The notes below the pieces were generated by a model, which did no database searches, was not told the origin of the DNA, and worked only from the letters and a program-made list of their open reading frames with translations. This document shows, piece by piece, positions 34,471 to 44,147 of a stretch of 64,000 bases of DNA (its first letter is position 1; each line of letters opens with the position of its first letter). The position numbers and the translations under genes are program-made. The stretch covers positions 248,001 through 312,000 of the forward strand of contig JBJMLO010000011.1 of assembly GCA_045805265.1 (NCBI GenBank). The letters run 5' to 3'. Source of the DNA: JBJMLO01 sp045805265 (GTDB taxonomy: Bacteria; Actinomycetota; UBA4738; JACQTL01).

Positions 34471-35073
34471 TCAGGGCGCGAGGCGCACGATCCGCCATCC
34501 GCCGGCCCCGTCCGGCTCGTACCGGAGGCGGTCGTGGAGGCGGTTCTCCTGGCCCTGCCAGAACTCCCACGCCTCCGGCACCAGGCGGTAGCCGCCCCAG
34601 GTGGCCGGGCGGGGCACGTCGTCGCCGGGGTGGCGCGCGTCCATCTCGGCGAACGCCCGCTCGAGGGCGCCGCGGTCGGTGATCGGCTCGCTCTGCCGGG
34701 AGGCCGCGGCGGCCAGGCGGGCGCCGCGCGGGCGCTCGTTCCAGATGGCCTCGGATTCCTCCTCGGAGCAGCGCTCGATCCGCCCGGCGACCCGCACCTG
34801 GCGGTGGAGGTCGACCCAGTGGAAGGCCACGGCCGCCCGCGGGTTCGCCTCGAGCTCTCGGGCCTTCTGGCTGCCGAAGTTCGTCCCGAACGTGAGCCCC
34901 CGCCCGTCGAACGACTTCACCAGGACCATCCTGACCGAGGGCGCCGCATCGGGTGACGCCGTGGCGAGCGCCATCGCGTCGGGCTGGCGCTCCGCCCGGC
35001 GCGCCTCGGCGAACCACCGCCGGAACTGCTCGAGCGGGTCGGCCGCGACCTCGCCCTCGATCAGGCTGTTCAC
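34471..35073 (-). CDS. pdxH: Pyridoxamine 5'-phosphate oxidase
   Basis: A 200-residue FMN enzyme that oxidises pyridoxamine or pyridoxine 5'-phosphate to PLP. Family motifs are in order: MVLVKSFDGRGLTFGTN, GSQKARELEANPRAA, FHWVDLHRQVRVAGR, SRQSEPI, and near the end a substrate-binding WQGQENRLHDR. GTG at 35073 gives the normal family length; longer starts read through Pro/Arg-rich sequence. Several PLP enzymes lie in the window (threonine synthase, decarboxylase, aminotransferase), but none is in the same operon. It is divergent from a small membrane protein. Confidence 0.9.
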   Translation of the reverse strand: MNSLIEGEVAADPLEQFRRWFAEARRAERQPDAMALATASPDAAPSVRMVLVKSFDGRGLTFGTNFGSQKARELEANPRAAVAFHWVDLHRQVRVAGRIERCSEEESEAIWNERPRGARLAAAASRQSEPITDRGALERAFAEMDARHPGDDVPRPATWGGYRLVPEAWEFWQGQENRLHDRLRYEPDGAGGWRIVRLAP

Positions 35074-35160
35074 GATTGCGGAAGCGTACCGGCGCTTGCG
35101 CCTCGGGCGGCCGGGGAAGGAACCGGTCGACGCTGCGGGCGAAGGTGAAGGAGGACGTGG

Positions 35161-35394
35161 GTGGACTTCCAGGCGATGGGACGCGTCGGGCTGACGGGGG
35201 TGCGCGGCCGGGTCGGGCGCCGCGCCGCGAAGGCGGTGTCGAACCGAACGGACCTCGACGAGGAGATGGTGGCCGCCGTCATCGGAGGCGCGCTGCTCGC
35301 GCTGTGGCTGTACCAGACCGTGAAGACCTTCCAGGCCGTCCTCGAGGCGGGACGGGGGGAGCGGCGGCCGGACCTTGCGGCCGAGGACGACTGA
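35161..35394 (+). CDS. Small single-pass membrane protein
   Basis: A 77-residue protein with a basic N-terminal half, one membrane helix near residues 38-55 (VAAVIGGALLALWLYQT) and an acidic tail. GAAGGAGGA lies just before the GTG. It is divergent from pdxH by 87 bp. No family recognised. Confidence 0.5.
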   Translation: MDFQAMGRVGLTGVRGRVGRRAAKAVSNRTDLDEEMVAAVIGGALLALWLYQTVKTFQAVLEAGRGERRPDLAAEDD

Positions 35395-35523
35395 GCGCAC
35401 TCCTGCCTGTCCGATCGGCCTAGGACCGAACCGCGGCCGAATACCCGCCGAATGACCGGTGCACCTTTTGTCCGAATCTGAGACACTCGCCTCGTCCGCG
35501 GCCCATCATCTCCGGAGGTCTTC

Positions 35524-36726
35524 ATGCGACGTTGGTTCTCGGCGGCCGGTGCCGTCACCGCGCTGCTCACGGTCGTTCTCGTCTCGCCCGGCCCGGCGTT
35601 CGCAGCGAATGTCCACGCCTCGGCGCGAGCAGTCTGTCCAGCCCCCAACGCCGGCGCGGCCCGGTGCCACGCCCTCGTCGTGACCGACGCGCGGGGAAAC
35701 CCGCTGGCGACCACGTCGCCCACGGGGTACGGCCCGGCCCAGTTCCATGGGGCCTACAACCTCCCGACCGCGGCGTCGGGCAACCAGACCGTCGCCATCG
35801 TCGACGCGTACGACGACCCCACGGCCAAGGCGGACCTCGACGTGTACGACAGCACCTACGGGCTCCCGTCGTTCCCGACCTGCGGCGGGTCGGTCACCAC
35901 GGCCTGCTTCCAGAAGGTCAACCAGAACGGGAGCACGGGCGGGCTGCCCCGCAAGAACTCCGGGTGGGCCCTGGAGATCGCGCTCGACGTCGAGACCGCG
36001 CACCAGATCTGCCAGAACTGCAAGATCCTGCTGGTCGAGGCGAAGTCGAACAGCTTCTCCAACCTCGCGGCCGCGGTGAACAGGGCGGTGCTGATGGGCG
36101 CGAACGTCGTGTCGAACAGCTACGGCGGTGGCGAGACCAGCTCGACCCTTGGCGGCGCGTACGACCACCCGGGCGTGGCCATCACGGCCAGCTCGGGAGA
36201 CGGCGGGTACGGCGTCGAGAGCCCGGCGTCGTTCAACACGGTGGTCGCCGTCGGCGGCACGACCCTCAACCTCGGAGCCGGCAACACCTACGGCAGCGAG
36301 CGGGTGTGGTCCGGCGCAGGCAGCGGCTGCAGCGGGTATTTCTCGGCGCGGTCGTGGCAGACCTCCACGTCCACGTGGGCGCAGACGGGCTGCGGCTCGA
36401 AGCGCGGCGTGGCCGACTTGAGCGCCGACGCCGACCCGAACACTGGCGCGTCGGTCTACGACAGCACGCCGTACCAGGGCCAGGCCGGGTGGTTCCAGGT
36501 CGGCGGGACCAGCCTGTCGGCGCCGCTGATCGGCGCGGTCTACGCGCTGGCCGCCAACACGGGCACCGCCTCGTACCCGGCGTCGATCCCCTACGCGCAC
36601 ACCTCGAGCCTGCACGACGTGACGTCGGGCTCGAACGGGAGCTGCGGCACGATCATGTGCACGGGGGCGGCCGGCTACGACGGCCCGACCGGGGTCGGCA
36701 CGCCGAACGGCACCGGGGGGTTCTGA
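35524..36726 (+). CDS. Secreted S53-family (sedolisin-type) peptidase, no pro-domain
   Basis: A 400-residue exported protein with a signal peptide ending near PAFAAN. The S53 catalytic set is clear: Glu151 and Asp155 in GWALEIALDVE, Asp226 in SSGDGG (oxyanion), and Ser330 in GGTSLSAP. The catalytic domain starts near residue 65, so the propeptide of about 180 residues that most sedolisins have is missing; the C-terminal end is also short. This shorter form is seen in many actinobacterial S53 proteins. It is monocistronic, upstream of the GH63-like gene. Acid-active endopeptidase activity is the family expectation. Confidence 0.85.
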   Translation: MRRWFSAAGAVTALLTVVLVSPGPAFAANVHASARAVCPAPNAGAARCHALVVTDARGNPLATTSPTGYGPAQFHGAYNLPTAASGNQTVAIVDAYDDPTAKADLDVYDSTYGLPSFPTCGGSVTTACFQKVNQNGSTGGLPRKNSGWALEIALDVETAHQICQNCKILLVEAKSNSFSNLAAAVNRAVLMGANVVSNSYGGGETSSTLGGAYDHPGVAITASSGDGGYGVESPASFNTVVAVGGTTLNLGAGNTYGSERVWSGAGSGCSGYFSARSWQTSTSTWAQTGCGSKRGVADLSADADPNTGASVYDSTPYQGQAGWFQVGGTSLSAPLIGAVYALAANTGTASYPASIPYAHTSSLHDVTSGSNGSCGTIMCTGAAGYDGPTGVGTPNGTGGF

Positions 36727-36777
36727 GCGCCGTCCCCGCTGTCACGCCCGCGGGGGCCGTGAGACAGTTCTCCGCCG

Positions 36778-39378
36778 ATGGAGGACGCCGAGCGGGCCCG
36801 GCTGGACGACGACATGCAGTGGCGGCGGTGGGGGCCGTATCTCGCCGAGCGGCAGTGGGGGACGGTCCGCGAGGACTACTCCTCCGGCGGCGACGCGTGG
36901 GAGTACTTCCCGCACGACCAGGCCCGCTCGCGCGCCTACCGGTGGAGCGAGGACGGGCTGGGCGGGGTGTGCGACATCCAGCAGACCCTGTGCTTCGCGT
37001 TCGCCTTCTGGAACGGCGTCGACCCGATCCTCAAGGAACGGATCTTCGGGCTGACCAACACCCAGGGGAACCACGGCGAGGACGCCAAGGAGTACTGGTG
37101 GTACCTCGACTCCACGCCGACCCATTCCTGGATGCGATGGCGGTACGTCTATCCGCAGGGCGAGTTCCCGTACGACCGCCTTGTCGAGGAGAACGCACGC
37201 CGGGGGCGAGGCGACGACGAGTTCGACCTCCTCGACTCCGGCCTTTTCGATGGGGACCGGTACTGGGACGTCACGGCGGAGTACGCCAAGGCGACGCCGG
37301 ACGACTTCTGCATCCGCCTCCAGGTCCGCAACGCCGGTCCCGAGGAGGCCACCCTGCACGTCCTGCCGACCATCTGGTTCCGGAACCGGTGGTGGTGGAA
37401 CGAGGGCGTGGCGAGGCCGGAGGTCGTCCTGGAGGACGGCGTGCTGGCGGCCACACACCGGGCTTTGGGCCGGCGGGTGCTGGCCGGTGACGGCGCCCCG
37501 GAGGCGCTGTTCTGCGAGAACGAGTCCAACCTGGAGCGGCTGTTCGGGCAGCCGAACGCGTCGCCGTACCCCAAGGACGGCATCAACGACCACCTGATCC
37601 ACGGGGCCGAGACTGTCGACCCAGCGCACCGGGGCACGAAGACCGCAATGCACTACGCGCTGACGGTCCCCGCCGGCCGGTCGCGGGAGATCCGGCTGCG
37701 CTTCTCGGACGGCGACACCGACCTGGGCGTTGAGTTCCTGCGGGTCCTCGACCTCCGCCGGCATGAGGCCGACGAGTTCTACGCGTCGATGGCGCCGGAT
37801 GCCACCGACGAGGAGGCCTCGGTCATGCGCCAGGCCTTCGCCGGTCTGCTGTGGTCGAAGCAGTTCTACTTCTACGACGTGAACCGGTGGCTGGACGGCG
37901 ATCCGACGCAGCCGCCGCCCCCGCCGGAGCGCCTGTCCGGGCGCAACGCCGAGTGGCGACACCTCAACAACTTCGACGTGATGTCGATGCCGGACACCTG
38001 GGAGTACCCGTGGTACGCGGCGTGGGACCTGGCGTTCCACTGCGTCGCGCTGGCACACGTGGACCCGGCGTTCGCCAAGCACCAGCTGCTGCTGCTGTCG
38101 CGCGAGTGGTTCATGCACCCCAACGGGCAGCTGCCGGCATACGAGTGGTCGTTCGGCGACGTGAACCCGCCGGTCCACGCATGGGCGGCGCTGCGCGTGT
38201 TCGAGATCGACGGCTCGCGCGACATCAAGTTCCTGGAGCGGATCTTCCACAAGCTGACGCTGAACTTCACGTGGTGGGTGAACCGCAAGGACGCCGAGGG
38301 GAACAACGTGTTCGAGGGCGGGTTCCTGGGGCTCGACAACATCGGGCCGTTCGACCGGTCGCAGAAGCTGCCGGGAGACGTGCACCTCGAGCAGTCGGAC
38401 GGAACGGCGTGGATGGCGATGTTCTGCCTGAACATGCTGGAGATTTCGCTTGTGCTGGCCGAGCACGACTCCGCGTACGAGGACATGTGCACGAAGTTCT
38501 TCGAGCACTTCACGTACATCGCCACGGCCATCAACGACCAGGGGCTGTGGAACGAGGAGGACGGGTTCTACTACGACGTGCTGCACCGGTTCGACGTCGG
38601 CGAGGAGATCCCGCTGCGGGTGCGCTCGATGGTGGGGCTGATCCCGCTGTGCGCGACGACGACGCTCGGGCCGGACACGCTGGCGAAGCTGCCGGAGTTC
38701 TCGTCGCGGCTCCAGTGGTTCCTGCGGTACCGGAACGAGTACGCGAGGGTGGTCGCGCAGGACGACCTGGGGAACGATCGCATCGCACGGCTGCTGTCGA
38801 TCGTGTCGCCGGAGCGGCTGGTGCAGGTCCTGCAGGAAATGCTCGATCCGGAGGAGTTCCTGTCGCCGTACGGCATCCGCTCGGTGTCGAGGTACCACCT
38901 GGAGCACCCGTTCGAGATGGACATCGAGGGGATCACGGCGCGGGTGGGCTACGAGCCCGGCGTGTCCCTGTCGGGCCTGTACGGCGGCAACTCGAACTGG
39001 CGCGGCCCGGTGTGGTTCCCATTGAACTACCTGCTGATCGAGTCGCTCCGGCGGTTCCACCGATACCTGCGCGAGGACTTCACGGTGGAGTACCCGACCG
39101 GATCGGGCCACCACTGCACGCTGGGCGAGGTAGCCGACGACCTGGCCCGGCGGCTGGTCAAGCTGTACCTGCACGACGCCGACGGCCGCCGCCCCGCGTT
39201 CGGCCGCATGGAGAAGTTCCAGTCAGACCCGGCGTGGAACGACTCCCTGCTCTTCTTCGAGTACTTCCACGGGGACACGGGCGAAGGCCTCGGCGCCTCC
39301 CACCAAACCGGCTGGACCGCCCTGGTGGCCGACCTGATCCTGCACCTCTCGAACCGCGACTCGGTCTCCCCGACGTGA
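36778..39378 (+). CDS. GH63-like glucosidase (MGH1-type)
   Basis: An 866-residue cytosolic protein with no signal peptide. Features match bacterial GH63/mannosyl-oligosaccharide glucosidase-like proteins: an N-terminal beta region (WEYFPHDQARSRAYRWSEDG) and a C-terminal alpha/alpha toroid with WYAAWDLAFHC, WSFGDVNPPVHAWA, the Trp-rich FTWWVNRKD, GNSNWRGPVWFPLNYL and a final TGWTALVADLI. Such enzymes remove glucose or mannosylglycerate-type groups; the exact substrate cannot be deduced. The start ATG at 36778 is 51 bp after the peptidase stop. Confidence 0.85.
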   Translation: MEDAERARLDDDMQWRRWGPYLAERQWGTVREDYSSGGDAWEYFPHDQARSRAYRWSEDGLGGVCDIQQTLCFAFAFWNGVDPILKERIFGLTNTQGNHGEDAKEYWWYLDSTPTHSWMRWRYVYPQGEFPYDRLVEENARRGRGDDEFDLLDSGLFDGDRYWDVTAEYAKATPDDFCIRLQVRNAGPEEATLHVLPTIWFRNRWWWNEGVARPEVVLEDGVLAATHRALGRRVLAGDGAPEALFCENESNLERLFGQPNASPYPKDGINDHLIHGAETVDPAHRGTKTAMHYALTVPAGRSREIRLRFSDGDTDLGVEFLRVLDLRRHEADEFYASMAPDATDEEASVMRQAFAGLLWSKQFYFYDVNRWLDGDPTQPPPPPERLSGRNAEWRHLNNFDVMSMPDTWEYPWYAAWDLAFHCVALAHVDPAFAKHQLLLLSREWFMHPNGQLPAYEWSFGDVNPPVHAWAALRVFEIDGSRDIKFLERIFHKLTLNFTWWVNRKDAEGNNVFEGGFLGLDNIGPFDRSQKLPGDVHLEQSDGTAWMAMFCLNMLEISLVLAEHDSAYEDMCTKFFEHFTYIATAINDQGLWNEEDGFYYDVLHRFDVGEEIPLRVRSMVGLIPLCATTTLGPDTLAKLPEFSSRLQWFLRYRNEYARVVAQDDLGNDRIARLLSIVSPERLVQVLQEMLDPEEFLSPYGIRSVSRYHLEHPFEMDIEGITARVGYEPGVSLSGLYGGNSNWRGPVWFPLNYLLIESLRRFHRYLREDFTVEYPTGSGHHCTLGEVADDLARRLVKLYLHDADGRRPAFGRMEKFQSDPAWNDSLLFFEYFHGDTGEGLGASHQTGWTALVADLILHLSNRDSVSPT

Positions 39379-39418
39379 GCCCTGATGCCGATCGACCCGT
39401 CCATGATCGGGTGGTGGA

Positions 39419-39751
39419 TCACCCAAACTCGACGGCAGCGATGACCTCATCCTGGATGACCTGCTTCATGAACCGGAAATAGGCGAGTCCAAGAACTCGT
39501 GGCCTGCGACGGAAACAGACGTCGCGTCGCCCCGTATCGACGATGACTGGGTGGCAGAGGACAGCGAACTTGACCGGGTTCGCATTCGCAGCCCAATCCC
39601 TGGCCTCTTCGGATACCGAATCAGCCACGGCGACGGGGACGACAGCCTCCCCGGCGTTCAATCCAAGAGGACGACCAGTCCGACCGGCAAGGGCATCGCT
39701 GATCGACATCTCGGTGAACTGCTTGAGGGATGGATCCCGTGACCGCATCAA
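39419..39751 (-). CDS. Hypothetical protein, possibly the 3' part of a frameshifted gene
   Basis: A 110-codon frame of lower GC content with reasonable composition, ending 41 bp from the glucosidase stop. It starts at ATG 39751, but an overlapping frame (39621-39935, minus) begins better, with a short helix and LSQGGYEMGQASMG, so the two may be halves of one broken gene. No family recognised. Between 39752 and 40064 I see no other gene, and the stretch looks like degraded sequence. Confidence 0.35.
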   Translation of the reverse strand: MMRSRDPSLKQFTEMSISDALAGRTGRPLGLNAGEAVVPVAVADSVSEEARDWAANANPVKFAVLCHPVIVDTGRRDVCFRRRPRVLGLAYFRFMKQVIQDEVIAAVEFG

Positions 39752-40052
39752 ACGTCCTTACGGCGACGTAAACCTCGAGCCGAGCGAATATCCGCGAGAA
39801 GGAGCGCCGTCCAGCGTTCCAACTCAGGCTGCCCATCGACGCCTGCCCCATCTCATACCCGCCCTGTGACAACCGGGCCCGTATGTCCGAGGCGACGCTC
39901 TCCGGTGAAGAGTTCATCAGTCGACCTTCCGCCACGCTTCACGCGATGTCACCCCTACCCGCTGCCGCTCCGCCCGTCACCCATGCAGGGAACTGAGGAC
40001 TCGGGCCATCCGGGGCGAGTCCGGACTCTGCGCTGAACGGCACCACGAAGGT

Positions 40053-40058
40053 TAGGGT
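40053..40058 (+). promoter_or_regulatory. -10 element for a leaderless mRNA
   Basis: TAGGGT ends 6 nt before the GTG at 40065. Confidence 0.45.
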
Positions 40059-40064
40059 CCCCAG

Positions 40065-40334
40065 GTGAGCAAGGTTTCGAGTCGTCGTTTCCTTGTGCCA
40101 GCTTTGCTGCTCGTCGCGTGCTCCTCGTTGTTGCTCGCGGTGTGGTCATGGCAGCACATGACCAAGAGCCAGTGCATGACGAGGATCTGCGACCCGGTCG
40201 TCAGCTCGGGTCCCGGCTCGCCGCTGTTCACGGTTGCCATCGGCAGCATTTCCCTCGCTGCCGTCCCGACCCTCACGGCTCGACAACTTCGCCGCCGGCG
40301 GAATGCCGACGACGCTTCGAGTACGACCGAGTAG
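40065..40334 (+). CDS. Small membrane protein upstream of the two-component system
   Basis: An 89-residue protein with two hydrophobic segments (about 8-27 and 55-72) separated by a loop containing two Cys, and a basic C-terminus. No family recognised. The GTG start is supported by a -10 hexamer 6 nt upstream. It precedes the histidine kinase gene by 47 bp on the same strand and may belong to the same unit; its loop could be a sensory element, which is speculation. Confidence 0.5.
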   Translation: MSKVSSRRFLVPALLLVACSSLLLAVWSWQHMTKSQCMTRICDPVVSSGPGSPLFTVAIGSISLAAVPTLTARQLRRRRNADDASSTTE

Positions 40335-40381
40335 AGACGCGGACCATCAGACCGGCCCCTGTCGGTGCAAGATGGGGCACC

Positions 40382-41596
40382 GTGGTCAGCTCCGAGCCGG
40401 AACGGTCGAGGCGGATCCTGTTCGCCGGCGTGCTGGTGTTCCGGTGGGCAGCGTTCGCGTGGATGACGCTGCTGAACCTGACCGCGAGCGAGCCGTTTCG
40501 GCATCCCGTGGTGGCATGGGGGCTGGTGGCCGCCGCGGGGGTGTTCACGTTGTGGGTCTCGGTGACCCGGGCCTGGGATCGGCCTGCCGTTCTGGTCGTG
40601 GACCTCGCGCTGTCGTGCACGCTGATCGTGCTGTCCGGTTACGTCGTCCAGTCCGGTGAGGTGGTCGCCGGGCGGCTGTTCTTCGCCACGGCCTACCCGG
40701 TGTCGACCGCGCTCGCGTGGGGGGCGGCTCGGGGGCCGTTCGTGGGGCTCGCGGCTGCGCTCGTGCTCGGAGTCGCGGGGGCGTTCAGCCGGCCACTGAA
40801 CGATGTCGGCTTGGGTGACCTGATCGCCGGGCAGGTGCAGAGCCTGGTGAACGGCGCCGTGAACTACGCGCTGGCTGCGGTGGCGGCCGGCGTCGTGAGC
40901 CGCGTGCTGACGCGCACGTCGGAGGAGGTTCGGGCTGCGAACGAGCAAGCCATTCGGGAGCGCGAGCGCGCGGCGCGACTGGCCGAGCGGGAGTCGCTGG
41001 CTCGGGCCATCCACGACTCTGTGCTGCAGGCGCTGGCCCACATCCACAAGCGAGGACGCGAACTGGGCGACGCCCCTGAGGTTTCCGGGGTGGAGGTGCG
41101 GCGGCTGGCCGAGATGGCAGCGGAGCAGGAATCAGCGCTGCGGTCGCTGATCCTCCGCGAGCCCGCCGAGGCGCCGACCGGGACGGCCTCCCTGCGCGAC
41201 CGGCTCGAGGAAGTCGCCCGCCGCACTGCCGGCGTTCCCGTGATCGTCTCGGCCGTGGGACCCATCTGGCTGCCGGCGGCGGCCGTCGAGCAACTGGCAG
41301 CCGCGGTCCAGCAGGCGCTGGAGAACGTCGCGCGGCATGCCGGGGCGAGCCGGGCGTCGGTGTTCGCCGAGTCCGAGGGCGGATGGGTGGTCGTGTCGGT
41401 GCGCGACGACGGCCGCGGGTTCGACTACGACGAGGACGGGATGCGTGCCGCCGGCAAGGTTGGGATGCTCCACAGCATGAAAGGGCGCATCGAGGAGTTG
41501 GGCGGGCACATGCGGGTCGAGACTGCACCCGGGGCGGGGACCGAGGTCGAGTTCCGCGTTCCGCTGGCCGCGGGCGAACCGGGGCCGGATCGGTGA
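40382..41596 (+). CDS. NarL-type sensor histidine kinase
   Basis: A 404-residue membrane kinase. Residues about 10-160 hold five or six membrane helices with short loops, so it probably senses within or across the membrane. A coiled linker leads to the HisKA_3 box RAIHDSVLQ with phospho-acceptor His211, and a HATPase domain with DDGRGFD (G1 box). The GTG at 40382 is chosen at the beginning of the membrane domain. Its stop overlaps the response regulator GTG (GTGA). The signal is unknown. Confidence 0.85.
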   Translation: MVSSEPERSRRILFAGVLVFRWAAFAWMTLLNLTASEPFRHPVVAWGLVAAAGVFTLWVSVTRAWDRPAVLVVDLALSCTLIVLSGYVVQSGEVVAGRLFFATAYPVSTALAWGAARGPFVGLAAALVLGVAGAFSRPLNDVGLGDLIAGQVQSLVNGAVNYALAAVAAGVVSRVLTRTSEEVRAANEQAIRERERAARLAERESLARAIHDSVLQALAHIHKRGRELGDAPEVSGVEVRRLAEMAAEQESALRSLILREPAEAPTGTASLRDRLEEVARRTAGVPVIVSAVGPIWLPAAAVEQLAAAVQQALENVARHAGASRASVFAESEGGWVVVSVRDDGRGFDYDEDGMRAAGKVGMLHSMKGRIEELGGHMRVETAPGAGTEVEFRVPLAAGEPGPDR

Positions 41597-42276
41597 CGGA
41601 CGCGCCGGCCGAGCCCGAGGCCGCCGAGCCAGTTCGGGTCATGGTCGTCGACGACCACCCGATGTGGCGCGACGGCGTGCGCGCCGACCTCGAGCGCGAC
41701 GGGACCGCACGGGTCGTGGCCGAAGCCTCGGACGGCGGCGAGGCCGTCGAGCGGGCCCGCGAGGCCATGCCGGAGCTGGTGGTGATGGACCTCAACCTGC
41801 CGGTCGTCGGCGGGGTCGAGGCCACCCGGCGCATCGCCGAGGAGCTTCCCCACGTCCGGATCCTCGTGCTCTCGGCCTCCGGCGAGGAGCAGGACGTGCT
41901 GGAGGCGGTCAAGGCGGGCGCCTCCGGCTACCTGCTCAAGAGCGCGACCGGGGCGGAGGTGGCCGACGCCGTCCGCCGGGTCGCCGCCGGCGAGCCCGTC
42001 TTCACGCCGTCGCTCGCCGCCCTCGTGCTCGGGGAGTTCCGGCGGCTGGCCGACCGAGACCCGGCCGAGCCCGCCCTCAGCCCGCGGGAGAACGAGGTCC
42101 TGCGCCTCGTGGCCAAGGGCTACACTTACCGCGACATCGCGGAGCGCCTGTTCATCTCGGTCCGGACCGCGCAGAACCACGTGCGGAACATCCTCGCGAA
42201 GCTCCAGCTGCGCGGCCGCTACGAGCTGATGCGCTACGCCATCGAGCGCGGCCTGGACCGTACGGTCGAGGAATAG
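41593..42276 (+). CDS. NarL/FixJ-family response regulator
   Basis: A 227-residue regulator. The receiver domain (about 15-130) has the acidic pair in VVDDHP, the phospho-acceptor Asp66 in VVMDLNLP, and the conserved Lys in LLKSA. The C-terminal LuxR-type helix-turn-helix (LSPRENEVLRLVAKG, then IAERLFIS and VRTAQNHVRNIL) is intact. The GTG overlaps the kinase stop by 4 nt. It probably regulates its own operon and unknown genes. Confidence 0.85.
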   Translation: MTDAPAEPEAAEPVRVMVVDDHPMWRDGVRADLERDGTARVVAEASDGGEAVERAREAMPELVVMDLNLPVVGGVEATRRIAEELPHVRILVLSASGEEQDVLEAVKAGASGYLLKSATGAEVADAVRRVAAGEPVFTPSLAALVLGEFRRLADRDPAEPALSPRENEVLRLVAKGYTYRDIAERLFISVRTAQNHVRNILAKLQLRGRYELMRYAIERGLDRTVEE

Positions 42277-42395
42277 CCCGCCCGCAGCCGAAAGCACCCA
42301 CCCGGATCTGAGCACTTCCCGCACCCGGAATGAGCGCGTTTGCCGATGTTCGCGGGCCGCCGGCACCTCAAAGCTGGTCTCAGGAGGTGGTCCCG

Positions 42396-44147
42396 ATGAC
42401 GAACGACGGACGGGGAGTGGGCATGTGGGGGAACCTGCCCCCGGAGCAGGACCCCGGACTGGGGGTCGCGCTGACGCCCCCGCCCCGGCCCGACGTCCCG
42501 CAGTCTCCCCAGCACGACCCGTGGCCGTGGGAGGCCTCACACGCGGAGCGGCGTGCGCCATGGCGGCCCGACGGCGCGCACCGCGCGAGCACCATCGGGC
42601 TGGAGGAGCGGTTGGTCGGGTCGTGGTTCCCGAGGCTCGGCGCGCTCGCGGTCGTCGCCGGCGCCGGGTTCGGTGTCGCGTACGCGGTGCAGCGAGGATG
42701 GATCGGCCCCCTGGCGCGGGTGCTCGCCACCGCCGCGGCCGGGGGCGTGGCCATCGCGGTCTCCGAGCGAGCCCGGCGCAGGGACTGGACCGCGCCGGCC
42801 CAGGCCCTCGCCGCCGCCGGCGTCGCGCTGCTGTACCTCGCCGTCTGGTCCTCGTCGCGGATCTACGGGTTCGTGCCGCTCCCCGCTGCGCTCGCCCTGC
42901 TGTCCGCGGTGACCCTGGGCGCAGCGGCGCTGGCGGTCCTCCACGACTCGGAGCTCCTCGCGCTGCTCGCCCTCGGGGCCGGGTTCCTCAACCCGTTCAC
43001 GACCGACGCGCTGGCCGGACCCTCCGCGCTCGCGTACGTCGCGGTGATGGCCGCCGGAGCCGTCGTGCTGGCCGCGCGCCGGAACTGGGAGCTGCTCGAG
43101 CGCGCCGCATTCCTCGGCGCGTGGGCCACAGCGTTCTCGTCCGGGCCGATGGCCCGCCCGGCCCAGGTGGCGTGGGCGGGCGCGATCTTCGCGCTGTTCG
43201 CCGTCCGGCCGTTCCTCCGGAACTTGGACCCGGGCCTGGCCCGGGACCGCGAGGCGCTGCAGTCGGTGGCCAACGGGTTCGTCTTCCTCGTGTTCTTGGA
43301 GGTCGCGCTCACGGTTGGACACCTCGCGGCGGACCGGGGGCCCGCCGCGTTCGGGATCGCGGCGGTCTACGTGCTTCTGTGGCTGCTCGCCCGGGCCTCC
43401 GCGCCGGACGACACCGAGCTGTCCCGGATCTTCCAGGGGATGGCCGTGGCCATGGCCACGATCGGCGTCTTCTTCCAGGCCCACGGGCTGGCGCTCGGCA
43501 CCCTGTGGTCCGTGGAGGGCGTGGTGCTCCTGTGGCTGGGGAGCCGGTCGCCGCGCGAGGACCTCCGCCGGTACCTGGGGCTTGCGCTCGTCGGCCTGGG
43601 GTTCGTGCGAACGATCGTCGTCGGGCTGGAGCTGGGCGCGGCGTACCTCCCGGCGCGGCTCGTGATCTCGCCCCAGTCGCTGGCGGTGGCCGCGCAGGTC
43701 GCCGCGCTGGCCGCCACCGTTCGGCTCCTTCGACGGGGGGAGCCGTGGGAACGGACCGCGCGGCTCACCGCCCTCGTCACCGCGAACGCGGTGGCCCTCG
43801 GGTGGGCCAGCGCCGAGGCCCACGCGTGGTTCGTGCGCCGGGGCGACGGCCACGTCGACCGGCTGGCGTTCGCGTACTCGGCCATCTGGGCCACGTACGC
43901 GGCCGGAGCCTATGCGGTCGGGATCGCGGTCCGGAGCCGCGGCGTGCGGCTCGCCGCCGCGGGCCTGTTCGCGGTCACGCTGGGGAAGATCGTGCTCAGC
44001 GACGCCTGGCTGCTCGGCTCCGTGCTGCGGACGATCGTGTTCGTCGGCGTGGGCGTGCTGCTGATCGTGTGCTCGCTGGCGTACCACCGGTTCCGGGGGA
44101 TCCTCGTCGGCGAACGCGACGCGGCAGAGGCGGTGCGCGCCCGCTAG
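42396..44147 (+). CDS. DUF2339 membrane protein
   Basis: A 583-residue polytopic protein with a Pro-rich cytoplasmic N-terminus of about 75 residues, then 14 or more closely spaced hydrophobic helices, as in the DUF2339 family. Typical family pieces are GLEERLVGSWFPRLGALA at the start of the membrane part and LRTIVFVGVGVLLI near the end. CAGGAGGTGG precedes the ATG at 42396, which decides the start over upstream codons. Function is unknown; the family is widespread in bacteria. Its stop overlaps the convergent baeRF2 stop by 4 nt. Confidence 0.8.
   Translation: MTNDGRGVGMWGNLPPEQDPGLGVALTPPPRPDVPQSPQHDPWPWEASHAERRAPWRPDGAHRASTIGLEERLVGSWFPRLGALAVVAGAGFGVAYAVQRGWIGPLARVLATAAAGGVAIAVSERARRRDWTAPAQALAAAGVALLYLAVWSSSRIYGFVPLPAALALLSAVTLGAAALAVLHDSELLALLALGAGFLNPFTTDALAGPSALAYVAVMAAGAVVLAARRNWELLERAAFLGAWATAFSSGPMARPAQVAWAGAIFALFAVRPFLRNLDPGLARDREALQSVANGFVFLVFLEVALTVGHLAADRGPAAFGIAAVYVLLWLLARASAPDDTELSRIFQGMAVAMATIGVFFQAHGLALGTLWSVEGVVLLWLGSRSPREDLRRYLGLALVGLGFVRTIVVGLELGAAYLPARLVISPQSLAVAAQVAALAATVRLLRRGEPWERTARLTALVTANAVALGWASAEAHAWFVRRGDGHVDRLAFAYSAIWATYAAGAYAVGIAVRSRGVRLAAAGLFAVTLGKIVLSDAWLLGSVLRTIVFVGVGVLLIVCSLAYHRFRGILVGERDAAEAVRAR

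Noticed and set aside
36742..39174. Minus-strand frame of 810 codons opposite the glucosidase
   Set aside because: Val/Arg/His-rich mirror of the GH63-like gene; no start site or motif.
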